A stretch of DNA of 64,000 nt, from the NCBI RefSeq assembly GCF_039994875.1, contig NZ_CP121196.1, forward strand, positions 930,001 through 994,000. Reading direction: 5' to 3'. Source of the stretch: Telmatobacter sp. DSM 110680. Its GTDB lineage: Bacteria; Acidobacteriota; Terriglobia; Terriglobales; Acidobacteriaceae. Each line of letters opens with the position of its first letter. Positions within the stretch are counted from its first letter, which is position 1. The notes beneath the pieces were generated by a model. The model ran no database searches, was not told the origin of the DNA, and saw nothing but the letters and a program-made list of their open reading frames with translations. A program made the translations under genes and the position numbers. This document shows positions 45,708 to 56,012 of the stretch, one piece after another.

Positions 45708-47153
45708 TCAGCTCAGCCCCGCCATCACCAGCATGCGCGGCTCGGTCATCTCTTCAATCGCGGAGCGCACTCCTTCGCGTCCCAGGCCCGAATCTTTGAC
45801 GCCGCCGTAAGGCATGGGATCGAGCCGCCAGGCTGGGGTATCGCCTACGATCAGTGCGCCTACCTCGAGTTCACGATAGGCGGTGAGAATGCGTCCGGCA
45901 TCGCGCGTCAGCAGGCCTGCCTGCAAGCCAAATCGCGAATGGTTTACCTCTGCCAGCGCTTGTTCAAAGTCGACGTAAGGTTCGACCATGACCACCGGGC
46001 CAAAGACCTCTTCGTCGCGGAGTTTCATGCCGGACTTCGTGCCGGTGAGGATAGCGGGAGCAATCAGCGAGCCGTCGCGTTCACCGCCCGCAATCAGCCG
46101 CGCACCTCCGGCGACAGCCTCCTTGATCCAACTCTCGACCCGTTCGGCCTCGCTCGCGCGGATGAGAGGACCAACTTCTGTTGCTTCATTGGCTGGATCG
46201 CCGGAAACTAGTTTGCCGGCGCATTCCACGAGCTTCCAGATAAAAGTCTGGAAGATGCTCTTGTCGACAAAGACGCGCTGCACACTGATGCAGGACTGGC
46301 CGGCATATCCAAAAGCCGCGTGGGCCGTGCGCTCGGCTGCGTTGTCGAGTTCTTTATAGTCGCTGTGAATGATGAGCGCGGCGTTTCCGCCAAGTTCGAG
46401 CACAACGCGTTTGCGGCCGGAGTGTGTCTTCAGTTCCCAGCCGACCTTTGCTGATCCGGTGAAGCTGACCAGCTTGATGCGATCCTCTTTTTCCGCAAGC
46501 CACGCGGTGTCGGCATTTGCCAGGGGAAGAACCGCGAGGGCTTCTTCCGGCCATCCGGCTTTCAGGATCACTTCACCAAGCGCGAGAGCCGTAAACGGCG
46601 TCTGCGGCGATGGCTTGATGAGTATCGGACAGCCCGCGGCGATTGCCGGCGCAGCCTTGTGTGCAACCAGGTTCAGCGGAAAGTTGAAAGGGGTGATCGC
46701 CAGTATTGGACCGATGGGAAAACGCTGCATCAGTCCCCAGCGTCCCTCATTGCCCTCGGTCAGATCGAGCGGAATGGTTTCGCCGCCAAGACGCGCTGCT
46801 TCTTCCGCTGCAGTCTTGAAGGTGAGCACGGCGCGGTCAACCTCATTGCGCGCCAAGCGAAGGGGCTTGCCGGCTTCGGCGACAATCAACTTGGCAAAGC
46901 GATCTTTCTGCTCGATAAGGGACGCGGCAATATCTTCCAGAATCTCGCGGCGCTTCCAACGAGGCAGGGCACGGGTGCGGCGCATGCTGGCTACCGCATG
47001 GCTCACCGCTTCGCGTGCATCGGCGCGGGTAGCCACCGTGACTTTACCGATAAGGCCCTGGTCCCATGGAGAGCGCACCTCGAGGGTCTCTCCCTCGCCC
47101 CACTCCTTGCCACAGAGAAGAAAGCCGGTTTGCGTTCCCGGACGCATTTTCAT
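45708..47153 (-). CDS. NAD(P)-dependent aldehyde dehydrogenase
   Basis: ATG 47153 has GAGGAG about 11 bases upstream; an upstream start at 47240 adds 29 residues without a ribosome site. The 481-residue protein has the ALDH catalytic set: Asn in TPFNFPLN, Glu in LELGGNAA, and Cys in GQSCISVQR. The NAD-binding GSAKVGWELK and C-terminal PYGGVKDSGLGREG are also conserved. It oxidises an aldehyde to the acid; the substrate is not evident. Confidence 0.92.
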   Translation of the reverse strand: MKMRPGTQTGFLLCGKEWGEGETLEVRSPWDQGLIGKVTVATRADAREAVSHAVASMRRTRALPRWKRREILEDIAASLIEQKDRFAKLIVAEAGKPLRLARNEVDRAVLTFKTAAEEAARLGGETIPLDLTEGNEGRWGLMQRFPIGPILAITPFNFPLNLVAHKAAPAIAAGCPILIKPSPQTPFTALALGEVILKAGWPEEALAVLPLANADTAWLAEKEDRIKLVSFTGSAKVGWELKTHSGRKRVVLELGGNAALIIHSDYKELDNAAERTAHAAFGYAGQSCISVQRVFVDKSIFQTFIWKLVECAGKLVSGDPANEATEVGPLIRASEAERVESWIKEAVAGGARLIAGGERDGSLIAPAILTGTKSGMKLRDEEVFGPVVMVEPYVDFEQALAEVNHSRFGLQAGLLTRDAGRILTAYRELEVGALIVGDTPAWRLDPMPYGGVKDSGLGREGVRSAIEEMTEPRMLVMAGLS

Positions 47154-47281
47154 AAAGATGATTGCTCCTCGTTCGAAAGCTCCTGCTCGATGATAGCGGC
47201 GACGGCTGAGTGCGTGAGACGGAATATGGTTGAATGTCAACTCGGCGTGCCTCCATCCGCGCCGCGATACACTGTTCGCCT

Positions 47282-47995
47282 ATGATTCACGATGGAAAGA
47301 GCAGAAAACTTCCTTTCGATCCTGCGGAGGCGATTGCTCATTTGAAGGGATGCGACCCCAAGCTGGGCAAATTGATTGAACGAGTCGGCGAATTCAGGCT
47401 GCGCCTAGATGCGGCGCCGTCGCCCTTTGAATCGTTACTTGAATCGATCCTGTATCAGCAGTTGCATGGGAAAGCCGCGGCTACGATTCATCGGCGTGTG
47501 CGCGAGTTTTTCCATGGAGATCCTACGCCGCAGCAATTGCTCGATACCCCTGATGGACCATTGCGCTCTGCAGGCGTCTCCGGCAACAAGATCAAGGCGA
47601 TGCGCGATTTGGCCGCCAAGACGCTGGACGGAACCGTGCCGACTCACAAAGCGATTATGAAGATGCCGGATGCGGATATTGTTGAGCGGCTAACTGAAGT
47701 GCGCGGGATCGGCCCGTGGACCGTTGAGATGTTACTGATCTTCCGCATGGGGCGGCCCGATGTGCTGCCGGTGACCGATTATGGCGTGCGCAAGGGATTT
47801 GCGCTTACCTTTCAGCGATTGCCGAAGAGCCGCCCGATTGAAGCGAGTGATCTGCCCAAGCCCGATGTCGTCTTCAAACGCGGGCAGAAATGGCGGCCGT
47901 TCCGTTCCGTAGCGAGCTGGTACTTGTGGCGTGCCTGCGATCTGGTGAAAGCGACTCCATCAGATGGACGGGCAGTGGCGAAAGAGTGTGAATAA
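47282..47995 (+). CDS. AlkA-type DNA-3-methyladenine glycosylase (HhH-GPD)
   Basis: ATG 47282 is the start. The 237-residue protein has FESLLESILYQQLHGKAAATI, the helix-hairpin-helix LTEVRGIGPWTVEMLLIF, and the catalytic Asp in VTDYGVRKG, then WRPFRSVASWYLWR at the end. It removes alkylated bases in base excision repair. It faces the aldehyde dehydrogenase on the other strand, and its 5' region overlaps that gene's upstream extension. Confidence 0.92.
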   Translation: MIHDGKSRKLPFDPAEAIAHLKGCDPKLGKLIERVGEFRLRLDAAPSPFESLLESILYQQLHGKAAATIHRRVREFFHGDPTPQQLLDTPDGPLRSAGVSGNKIKAMRDLAAKTLDGTVPTHKAIMKMPDADIVERLTEVRGIGPWTVEMLLIFRMGRPDVLPVTDYGVRKGFALTFQRLPKSRPIEASDLPKPDVVFKRGQKWRPFRSVASWYLWRACDLVKATPSDGRAVAKECE

Positions 47996-48101
47996 CACGG
48001 GCCTTGGTAGCATCGGGCAACCGAATAGCAAAGCGATTTGCCGACGTCACAGCCTACAATAGTCAAGCACGGCAGAATATCCGGCGTGTAAATGAGAAGG
48101 C

Positions 48102-50597
48102 ATGGCAGCAACCAAACGTTACATCTGCATTCATGGGCACTTTTATCAGCCCCCCCGCGAGAATCCGTGGCTCGAAACGGTAGAGACTCAAGATTCCGCG
48201 GCGCCGTATCACGACTGGAACGAGCGAGTGTGCGCGGAGTGTTACGCCACGAACGGCGCAGCGCGCACGGTGAATAACAAGAACCAGATCATCCGCATCG
48301 TCAACAATTACTCGCGCATGAACTTCAACTTCGGGCCAACGCTGATGAGCTGGCTGAAGGAAAATGCGCCGCGCACGTACCGCATGATTCTCGATGGCGA
48401 GCGGAGCAGCCGGAAGCGCTTCGATGGTCACAGTTCGGCGATGGCGCAGGTCTACAACCACATCATCATGCCGCTGGCGAACGAGCGCGATAAGATCACG
48501 CAGATTCGCTGGGGAATCGCCGACTACGCAAATCACTACGGCAGCGTGCCGGAAGGCATGTGGCTGTCGGAAACCGCGGCCGACACAGAGAGCCTGGAGT
48601 TGCTGGCGCAGCATGGAATCAAATTCACGATTCTGGCTCCCAATCAATGCCGGCGAGTCCGCCCGCTTCGCGAGGACGCAAGCGCGTCTGATCCGGCATG
48701 GACTACTCCGCTGGCCAACTCGGTGGACACGACGCGACCTTACCTGATGCGCTTCCATTCGGGCGTTTCCATCGCGGTATTTTTCTACGATGGAGCTACA
48801 TCTCGCGCGATTGCATTTGAGGGCTTGCTGAATTCCGGGGACAACTTCGCGGCACGCCTCAAGATGGGATTCAAAGATACTTCCCAACCGCAGCTTGAAA
48901 GTGTTGCAACGGATGGCGAATCGTACGGGCACCATCATCGCCACGGTGAGATGGCGTTGGCTTATGCGGTGCGGCTCCTCGAGCAGGATAAGACCGTTAA
49001 GCTTACCAACTATGCGAGCTACCTCGCGCAGTTTCCACCGGAGTGGGAGTGTGAGATTGTTGACAACACCTCGTGGAGCTGTGCGCACGGGGTGGAACGC
49101 TGGCGGTCCAATTGCGGATGCAGCGGCGGAAAGCCCGGATTCAACCAGGAGTGGCGGAAGCCCTTGCGCGAGGCTCTCGATGAACTGCGCGACGCGATTA
49201 CGCCGCTGTCCGAGCAGGAAGGCGCAAAGCTCTTCACCGATGTGTGGGCGGCTCGCGACGGATACATCGATGTAATTCTCGATCGCAGCGAAGAGGTCGT
49301 CGACCGCTTCTTTGCTGATCATCAGGTGCATCCGCTCTCGATTGCCGAACGTGTTCGCGCCCTGCAGTTGATGGAGATGCAGCGCCACGCGCAATTGATG
49401 TATACGAGCTGTGGGTGGTTTTTTGACGACATTTCCGGTATTGAGACTGTGCAGGTGATCGCGTATGCAGCGCGCGCCTTGCAGTTGGCAAAAGAGTTGT
49501 TTGGCGAAAAAGCCAAAGATCTTGAGCCGGAATTCCTTGCCCGTCTTGCCGATGCCAAGTCAAACGTTCCCAGCGCGGGGGATGGAGCGCGTCTCTACAA
49601 AGAGAAGGTTGGCCCGCTGCAACTTGGCCTCGAGCAGGTTGCCGCCCACTACGCCATCAGCAGCGTGTTCTCGTCCTACGCGGAAGAAACTGAGCTCTTC
49701 TGCTATCGCGTTCGCCGGATTTCGTACGACGTCCACACGTCTGGTCGCGGCAGGCTCGCCATTGGTCGCGCCAACATCACCAGCGGTATCACCGGATTCG
49801 CGCAGGCGTTCAGCTTCGCGGTGTTGCATTTCGGCGATCAGAACATCACCGCGGCTGTGAAACCGTACAGTGACAAAGATGCGACGGAGTTTGACGAGTT
49901 TTCGGCACAAGCTTCTGAATGCGTGCAGCGTGCAGATTTTCCTGATGTGATTCGCCTGATCGATCGCTACCACGGTCACGTCGGCTACTCGCTTACATCC
50001 CTCTTCACCGATGAGCAGCGCCGCATTGTGCAGCTCATCCTAAATTCGACGCTGTGGGATATCGAGAGTTCGCTGACGAATATTTACGAAGATCATGCCA
50101 GCCTGCTGCATTATCTGTCGCAGGCCGGGCTGCCGAAACCACCGGCGCTTACCCTGGCTGCGGAGTTCGCCATCAACGCCGGACTGCGGCGAGCATTGGA
50201 AGGTGACCCTATTGACCAGGCGATTCTCCGTTCATTCCTGCAACTAGCAAAGGCCGACAAGGTGCCGCTGGATACGACGACTCTGTCGTATATTGCAGAC
50301 CAGCGCATGAAGCGGGCCATGGTGGAACTGCAGATGTCGGCAGGTTCGCTGGAGATGCTTGATCGCGCACTCGGCCTGGCGCATACGCTTGTGGAGCTGC
50401 CGTTCGAACTGAATTTGTGGCAGGCGCAGAATATCTGGTACGAGATTCTGCGCACGTCAAGTTATGCGCTGACGTCGCAGATTGCCGATGATCGTCCGCA
50501 GTGGGAGAAGGACTTCAACGAGCTGGGCAAGTGCCTGTCAATTGACACTACGGCTATGACCGCGCCGGATCAGTTGGTGGAGACGATGGGGGACTAA
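48102..50597 (+). CDS. Glycoside hydrolase family 57 protein with DUF3536 domain
   Basis: The 831-residue protein opens with the GH57 start HGHFYQPPRENPW, where the HxH pair is typical. PEGMWLSETAADTESLELL around residue 160 holds the usual catalytic-region Glu. ATDGESYGHHHRHGEMAL and WSCAHGVERWRSNCGC are further conserved blocks. The C-terminal half is the DUF3536 region. GH57 enzymes act on alpha-glucans (amylase or branching-enzyme type); DUF3536 members have not been assigned a substrate by me. A short AGAAGG precedes the ATG. The stop codon lies in a hairpin shared with aspS. Confidence 0.88.
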   Translation: MAATKRYICIHGHFYQPPRENPWLETVETQDSAAPYHDWNERVCAECYATNGAARTVNNKNQIIRIVNNYSRMNFNFGPTLMSWLKENAPRTYRMILDGERSSRKRFDGHSSAMAQVYNHIIMPLANERDKITQIRWGIADYANHYGSVPEGMWLSETAADTESLELLAQHGIKFTILAPNQCRRVRPLREDASASDPAWTTPLANSVDTTRPYLMRFHSGVSIAVFFYDGATSRAIAFEGLLNSGDNFAARLKMGFKDTSQPQLESVATDGESYGHHHRHGEMALAYAVRLLEQDKTVKLTNYASYLAQFPPEWECEIVDNTSWSCAHGVERWRSNCGCSGGKPGFNQEWRKPLREALDELRDAITPLSEQEGAKLFTDVWAARDGYIDVILDRSEEVVDRFFADHQVHPLSIAERVRALQLMEMQRHAQLMYTSCGWFFDDISGIETVQVIAYAARALQLAKELFGEKAKDLEPEFLARLADAKSNVPSAGDGARLYKEKVGPLQLGLEQVAAHYAISSVFSSYAEETELFCYRVRRISYDVHTSGRGRLAIGRANITSGITGFAQAFSFAVLHFGDQNITAAVKPYSDKDATEFDEFSAQASECVQRADFPDVIRLIDRYHGHVGYSLTSLFTDEQRRIVQLILNSTLWDIESSLTNIYEDHASLLHYLSQAGLPKPPALTLAAEFAINAGLRRALEGDPIDQAILRSFLQLAKADKVPLDTTTLSYIADQRMKRAMVELQMSAGSLEMLDRALGLAHTLVELPFELNLWQAQNIWYEILRTSSYALTSQIADDRPQWEKDFNELGKCLSIDTTAMTAPDQLVETMGD

Positions 50598-50611
50598 AGT
50601 CCCCCATCGTC
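50582..50611. terminator. Perfect 14-bp hairpin over the stop codons of convergent genes
   Basis: GACGATGGGGGACT (50582-50595) and AGTCCCCCATCGTC (50598-50611) pair with a two-base loop. The TAA of the GH57 gene (50595-50597) and the TGA of aspS (50610-50612 read on the minus strand) lie in it. No T-run; a shared terminator or mRNA-end hairpin is inferred. Confidence 0.55.
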
Positions 50612-52484
50612 AGCTCTTGCCGGCGACGCGAATATGCAGTTCTTTCAATTGCTGGTCCGGAACCGTCGTCGGCGCGTCGGCCATCAGGTCGATTGCCTTT
50701 GCGGTCTTGGGGAATGTGATCACTTCGCGCAGGCTGGGTGCACCAGCCAGTAGCATCACGATGCGATCGAGACCAAGCGCAATTCCGCCATGCGGTGGAG
50801 TGCCGTACTCAAGCGCATCGAGGAAGAAGCCAAAACGCTTGCGCGCCTCTTCGTCCGAGATGCCGAGAGACGCAAAAATCTGCTGCTGCACATCCTTGCG
50901 GTGAATGCGGATCGAGCCTGAGCCGAGTTCAAGGCCGTTCATCGCGAGGTCGTAACAGTCAGCGCGCACCGAAGCCGGATCGCTGACGAGATTGGCCATA
51001 TCGGCTTCATAGGGCGCCGTAAATGGATGGTGCGCCGGAACCCACTTGCCGCTGGCGAGATCGTATTCGAACATCGGAAAGTCGACGATCCAGATGGGAT
51101 GGAACGCAGCTTCGCCATCAAGCATCTTGCCTGCACGCGGATCTGCATCGGCGACGGCTCGGTCAGTTATCTGAAAGGCTTCGTGCCGCTCAGCGTACTT
51201 CTTTGCCAACTCGCTGCGGAAGTTTCCAGCAGCAGAGTACACATTGATCTCGCGTTCGCTGAGCCGGCCTTCAAACTTGGTATCGCTGGCCTTGATGTGG
51301 TGCGCGGGATCGCCTGCAACCACGATCACGAAATCGCCTTCAGTGGCTCCGCTCAGTTCGTGAATTTTGGTAACGGCGTCGGGGAAGCTCTTGGCCAGGC
51401 GCTTGAAGTCGTCGATGAATTTAGCGCCCTTCTTCTGATCGAAGAGCGGATGGTTCTCCTCACGCTCCTTACGGCTGAGCTCGCCCACCTTGGGAATGCG
51501 CAGCGCAACAATGGGAAGCGCCGGGTCAATCTGCAGTGTCGCGAGCGCCGACTCTGGAAATGCTGAACGCACGTCCGTAAGTCCGGGCAAACGCAGATCG
51601 GGTTTGTCCGACCCATACTGCCGAATTGCATCGTCATAGGTGATGCGTGGAAACGGCGTGGGGAGCGTGATGCCGGCCGCAGCCCATGCGGCGGCGCAGA
51701 ACTTCTCCACTACTGCGAAGACATGGTCGCGGCGGGGGAAGCTCATCTCCAGGTCAACCTGCGTGAACTCAAGCTGGCGGTCGGCGCGCTGGTCTTCGTC
51801 GCGGAAGCAGCGGGCGATCTGGAAGTAGCGGTCGAATCCCGAGATCATCAGAATCTGCTTGAAGATCTGCGGCGATTGCGGCAGCGCGTAAAACTCACCC
51901 GGGTGTACGCGGCTGGGTACCAGAAAATCGCGCGCGCCCTCCGGCGTGGATTTGGTGAGAATAGGAGTCTCGATCTCGAGGAAGCCTTGTGCGCTGAGGC
52001 TCTCGCGAATGGCGCGCGTGATTTGGTGGCGCAGCCAGAAGTTGCGCTGCATTTCTACGCGGCGCAGATCGATGTACCGGTATTTGAGGCGCGTCTCTTC
52101 GTTCTGGATGGCTTCTTCGGAAGGCGAAAAAGGCGCAAGACGCGTGTCGTTAAGGATGCGCAGCTCGGTTGCCTCAATTTCGATTTCACCGGTGGGCATC
52201 TTGGGATTGATGGCGTCCTGGCCGCGCAGGCGGACCTTGCCTACCGCGGCGACTACATATTCGGGCCGCACTTGTTCGCCTTTGAGGTGTCCATCGGCGG
52301 TCAGTTCCTTGTCGAGCACCACCTGCGCAATACCGCTGCGGTCGCGCACGTCGAGAAAGATCAGGTTGCCGTGGTCGCGGCGGCGGTTTACCCAGCCCAT
52401 CAGGATTACCTGCTGGCCGGCGTTGGCGGCGCGCAATTCGCCGCACATGTTGGTGCGTTCCAGATTGCCTAAAAAGTCGAGCAC
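50610..52484 (-). CDS. aspS: Aspartyl-tRNA synthetase
   Basis: GTG 52484 is the start, with AAGGA about 11 bases upstream. The 624-residue length fits the bacterial type with the GAD insertion. Seen in order: an N-terminal OB fold for the anticodon ([23 protein letters not shown]), [20 protein letters not shown], motif 2 [18 protein letters not shown], the GAD domain in the middle, and motif 3 [15 protein letters not shown]. It charges tRNA-Asp. hisS is 15 bases upstream on the same strand, a common pairing. Confidence 0.97.
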   Translation of the reverse strand: MLDFLGNLERTNMCGELRAANAGQQVILMGWVNRRRDHGNLIFLDVRDRSGIAQVVLDKELTADGHLKGEQVRPEYVVAAVGKVRLRGQDAINPKMPTGEIEIEATELRILNDTRLAPFSPSEEAIQNEETRLKYRYIDLRRVEMQRNFWLRHQITRAIRESLSAQGFLEIETPILTKSTPEGARDFLVPSRVHPGEFYALPQSPQIFKQILMISGFDRYFQIARCFRDEDQRADRQLEFTQVDLEMSFPRRDHVFAVVEKFCAAAWAAAGITLPTPFPRITYDDAIRQYGSDKPDLRLPGLTDVRSAFPESALATLQIDPALPIVALRIPKVGELSRKEREENHPLFDQKKGAKFIDDFKRLAKSFPDAVTKIHELSGATEGDFVIVVAGDPAHHIKASDTKFEGRLSEREINVYSAAGNFRSELAKKYAERHEAFQITDRAVADADPRAGKMLDGEAAFHPIWIVDFPMFEYDLASGKWVPAHHPFTAPYEADMANLVSDPASVRADCYDLAMNGLELGSGSIRIHRKDVQQQIFASLGISDEEARKRFGFFLDALEYGTPPHGGIALGLDRIVMLLAGAPSLREVITFPKTAKAIDLMADAPTTVPDQQLKELHIRVAGKS

Positions 52485-52499
52485 TTTGAGATTTTCCTT

Positions 52500-53792
52500 C
52501 TACGTGCGCGCCGGCAGGGAGAGATACGCCGCCAGCTCCGCGCGCGGAACCTTGGTCTGTGTACCTGTGGAGAAGTCTTTCACCGTTAGGATACCGGATT
52601 GAAGCTCGTCTTCGCCGAGGATGACGATACGGCGAGCGGTTCGGTCCGCAGCTTCGAACGACTTCTTGAGCCGGAACGATCCGTCTCCTAACTCGACGGT
52701 GAGGCCGGCCCGGCGCAACTCGCGCGCCAGCGCCAGCGCTGCAGGATTCAGACCCTCGCCTAAGGGCGCGATGTAGGCGTCGTTCTTTTCGGGCTTGGCG
52801 GCTTCAAGAGCTTGCAGCGTCAGCACTAGGCGGTCTTCGCCCATGGCAAAGCCGATGCCGGGAGCTTTGGGTCCGCCGATAGCCTCGCTGAGGCCGTCGT
52901 AGCGGCCGCCGCCCAGCAGAGCGTTCTGTGCACCCAGGCCTCCGTGGGTGAACTCGAATGTAGTGCGCGTGTAGTAGTCGAGGCCGCGGACCAGGCGGTG
53001 ATTGCGCGTATAAGGCACTCCGGCACAGTCCAGTGCAGTCGTTACCGCAGCAAAGTGCGCCTTCGAAGCCTCGTCCAGGGAATCGACGATCTTGGGCAGC
53101 GTCTCGATAATCGGCTGATCCTCTGGCACTTTGCAGTCCAGCACCCGCAGAGGATTGGTCACGGCGCGACGCTGGCAGTCGGCGCACATCTTTGGCGCCA
53201 GCGGGATCAAGGCCTCACGCAGAGTGTCGTTGTAGCGCGCCCGATCGGCTGACGACCCTACGGAATTAATCTCGAGGGTCCAGCCGGTAATACCCATCTC
53301 ATCAAGGAGAGTGGCCAGCATTTCCAGCACTTCCGCGTCGCGCAGGGGGCTTTCGCTGCCTGCAGTTGCCGGTCCGATCACCTCGGCCCCGATTTGCGAA
53401 AACTGCCGGTAGCGTCCCTTCTGAGGGCGTTCGCGGCGGAACTGCGGCCCAATGTAATAGAGCTTCTGCAGTTGGCCGGTCTCACCGAGTTTGTGCTCGA
53501 TATAGGCGCGGACGACGCCCGCCGTATTCTCAGGTCTCAACGTCAGGGATTGAGGCTTTTCAGACTGCGCCCGCGCCCTGTCCTCCCACGTGTACATCTC
53601 TTTGGAAACAATGTCGGTTTCCTCGCCTACACCACGTGCAAAGAGAGAGGTATCCTCGAAAATTGGCGTGCGGATTTCGCCGAAGTTGTAACGGGCAAAG
53701 ACGCTGCGCGCCGTCGCCTCGATGCGGTTCCATAGCGCGGTTTCAGGCGGCAGAAGGTCGCGGGTGCCGCGCACGGCTTTCAATGTGGCCAT
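52500..53792 (-). CDS. hisS: Histidyl-tRNA synthetase
   Basis: The 430-residue protein has class II histidyl motifs: KAVRGTRDLLPPE, LTLRPENTAGVVRAYIEH, YIGPQFRRERPQKGRYRQF, the histidine-binding RGLDYYTRTTFEF, GGGRYDGL, and a C-terminal anticodon domain. It charges tRNA-His. The ATG at 53792 has a weak ribosome site. It is the first gene of a hisS-aspS operon. Confidence 0.97.
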   Translation of the reverse strand: MATLKAVRGTRDLLPPETALWNRIEATARSVFARYNFGEIRTPIFEDTSLFARGVGEETDIVSKEMYTWEDRARAQSEKPQSLTLRPENTAGVVRAYIEHKLGETGQLQKLYYIGPQFRRERPQKGRYRQFSQIGAEVIGPATAGSESPLRDAEVLEMLATLLDEMGITGWTLEINSVGSSADRARYNDTLREALIPLAPKMCADCQRRAVTNPLRVLDCKVPEDQPIIETLPKIVDSLDEASKAHFAAVTTALDCAGVPYTRNHRLVRGLDYYTRTTFEFTHGGLGAQNALLGGGRYDGLSEAIGGPKAPGIGFAMGEDRLVLTLQALEAAKPEKNDAYIAPLGEGLNPAALALARELRRAGLTVELGDGSFRLKKSFEAADRTARRIVILGEDELQSGILTVKDFSTGTQTKVPRAELAAYLSLPART

Positions 53793-54007
53793 AACTTACC
53801 AGTCTAAATGGAGGATGCGCGGCCACTTTTTGCACCACTTCTACGGGCGCGGCATCCAAACGGCAGTGACGCATCCAACCCCGGACTTGAGGATGACTAA
53901 TGTTCATTCTTCGAGGAATAGGGCTGACTTCTGACCGCTGAATCAGTCAGATAAAGACATCCTTTCGTGGTTTCGATCGCGACGAACAGACCAGGAGATT
54001 CCCCATT

Positions 54008-54883
54008 TTGAGGCACTCAAGCTATCTATTTTCGGGCGTTTTTTTGTTTTTCCTCGTACTTTGTAGAGCTTCTGCGCCGGCACAATCGGTTGCTGTGCCT
54101 CAGGCCGCTCCGACAGCTGCAGCAGCGTTGCCCGACGCCCCGGACGCGCAGCTATGGTCCTCAAGTTTTCCCGCAGATCCAATCGACGTGCTGGATCAGC
54201 AAACCACCGATACGCAAAAGCCCGCGGACACCCTCAAGAAGCCCATCCATCAGAATCCGGTTCCCACGCGCGACCCACAGACAAAGCGGATCATGGGACT
54301 GATTCCGAATTTCCGGTCTGTAAGCACCGACGAAAAGCTGCCGCCGATGACGGTGAAGGAGAAGTTTCTGACCGCCACGGACGACTCCTTTGACTATTCG
54401 TCGGTCTTTATTCCGGCGATGCTGGCAGGTGTTTCAATGGCCAGGAAGGCGACACCGGAGTTTGGCCAGGGAGCGGTAGGCTACGGCCGCTACTTCTGGC
54501 ATTCCGCGCTCGACCAGACTAGCGAGAACTATATGGTCGAATTCATCGTCCCTTCTCTCACGCATGAAGACAACCGCTACTACACGCTCGGGCACGGCGG
54601 CCTGTTCAAACGAACAGGCTATGCGGTGAGCCGCGCTGTGATTACGCGGACCGACTCAGGTAATAATACGTTCAACTTCAGCGAAGTCGTTGGTTCCGGT
54701 GCTTCCTCCGGTCTCTCGAGCCTCTACTATCCAAGCCGCGAGCGGAACTTCAGCAACACCGGCACCGAGTGGGCTCTCGATATCGGGATCGATGCGGCCT
54801 CCTTTGTCGTGAAGGAATTCTGGCCAGATATCAATCGCAAATTTTTCCATCAGAGCGACTCCACTGGGGGAGCAAAGCACTGA
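54008..54883 (+). CDS. Secreted protein of unknown function
   Basis: TTG 54008 is used as the start because AGGAGA lies eight bases upstream and no ATG gives a signal peptide. The product (291 aa) has a signal peptide (about 1-26) and a PDAPDAQ segment. A conserved-looking C-terminal region follows: YGRYFWHSALDQTSENYM, FIVPSLTHEDNRYYTLGHGG and SASFVVKEFWPDINRKFF-like stretches. I do not recognise a family; it may be an envelope protein. Confidence 0.7.
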   Translation: MRHSSYLFSGVFLFFLVLCRASAPAQSVAVPQAAPTAAAALPDAPDAQLWSSSFPADPIDVLDQQTTDTQKPADTLKKPIHQNPVPTRDPQTKRIMGLIPNFRSVSTDEKLPPMTVKEKFLTATDDSFDYSSVFIPAMLAGVSMARKATPEFGQGAVGYGRYFWHSALDQTSENYMVEFIVPSLTHEDNRYYTLGHGGLFKRTGYAVSRAVITRTDSGNNTFNFSEVVGSGASSGLSSLYYPSRERNFSNTGTEWALDIGIDAASFVVKEFWPDINRKFFHQSDSTGGAKH

Positions 54884-54965
54884 CCGTAAGAGCGTCTTTC
54901 GTCTGAGCACGCTCGAACTGATCTAACGGTTGCATCCTCGCGGATAGTGCGGTAATCCAACCGTC

Positions 54966-55991
54966 ATGGAATATCGATTTCTCGGAGGCTCTGGCCTCAA
55001 AGTTCCCGTACTCAGTTTTGGCACCGGCACTTTTGGCGGTGGCAATGAATTCTTCAAGGCATGGGGCGAAACTGACGTCGCCGAAGCGACCCGCCTCATC
55101 GACATCTGCTTTGAATCCGGGGTGAACCTGTTCGACACGGCGAATATTTACTCCGACGGCCGCTCGGAAGAGGTGCTCGGCAAAGCGCTCGCCGGCAAGC
55201 GTGATCGCGCACTCATCTCCACCAAAGCGACTTTCCGGTTGGGAGACAGGCCCAACGACATCGGTTCCTCGCGCTATCACCTGACGCGCGCGCTGGAAGC
55301 GAGCCTTCGACGCCTCGGCACTGACTACGTCGACATCTATCACCTGCACGGATTCGACGCGTCCACGCCTATTGAAGAAGTACAGGACACGCTGAACACT
55401 TTTGTACGCGCTGGCAAAGTGCGCTACATTGCCGCGTCCAATTTCTCCGGCTGGCACCTCATGAAGTCCCTCGACGTTGCCGACCGCTATGGCTGGACAC
55501 GTTTTGTCGCTCACCAGGTCTACTACTCGCTTATCGGTCGCGAATACGAGTGGGAACTGATGCCGCTCGGCCTTGATCAGAAAGTCGGCGCGCTGGTCTG
55601 GAGTCCGCTGGGGTGGGGAAGACTCACTGGCAAGATCCGCCGCAACCAGCCGCTGCCCGAAGTCAGCCGCCTGCACAAAACTGCAGAGATGGGGCCGCAA
55701 GTCGCAGACGAATATCTCTACAAAGTCGTCGATGCGCTGGATGAAGTTGCGAAGGAAACCGGCAAGACAGTTCCGCAGATCGCTCTCAACTGGCTTCTGC
55801 GGCGGCCTACTGTGTCCTCCGTCATTATCGGCGCGCGCAACGAAGAGCAACTGCGCCAGAACCTCGATGCCGCCGGATGGAATTTGACTGCCGGGCAGAT
55901 CGCAACTCTCGATAAAGCCAGCGCGGTGACGCCCATCTATCCCTATTGGCATCAGCGCCAGTTCACCGAACGGAACCCTCTGCCGGTGTGA
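54966..55991 (+). CDS. Aldo/keto reductase
   Basis: The 341-residue product has the TIM-barrel AKR pattern. ICFESGVNLFDTANIYSDGRSEEVLG contains the catalytic Asp and Tyr. STKATFRLGD holds the Lys, and DYVDIYHLHGFD holds the His. The C-terminal SVIIGARNEEQLRQNL block is the NADPH site. It reduces aldehydes or ketones with NADPH. The stop codon lies inside a GAACTGCAGTTC palindrome. Confidence 0.9.
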   Translation: MEYRFLGGSGLKVPVLSFGTGTFGGGNEFFKAWGETDVAEATRLIDICFESGVNLFDTANIYSDGRSEEVLGKALAGKRDRALISTKATFRLGDRPNDIGSSRYHLTRALEASLRRLGTDYVDIYHLHGFDASTPIEEVQDTLNTFVRAGKVRYIAASNFSGWHLMKSLDVADRYGWTRFVAHQVYYSLIGREYEWELMPLGLDQKVGALVWSPLGWGRLTGKIRRNQPLPEVSRLHKTAEMGPQVADEYLYKVVDALDEVAKETGKTVPQIALNWLLRRPTVSSVIIGARNEEQLRQNLDAAGWNLTAGQIATLDKASAVTPIYPYWHQRQFTERNPLPV

Positions 55992-56012
55992 ACTGCAGTT
56001 CCTCAACTGCTT

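Noticed and set aside
48063-49394. Long minus-strand frame of 443 codons inside the GH57 gene
   Set aside because: Antisense to a gene with strong GH57 motifs; high G+C leaves the opposite frame open by chance.
54831-56006. Minus-strand frame of 391 codons over the aldo/keto reductase
   Set aside because: Shadow of a well-supported reductase; no start signal.
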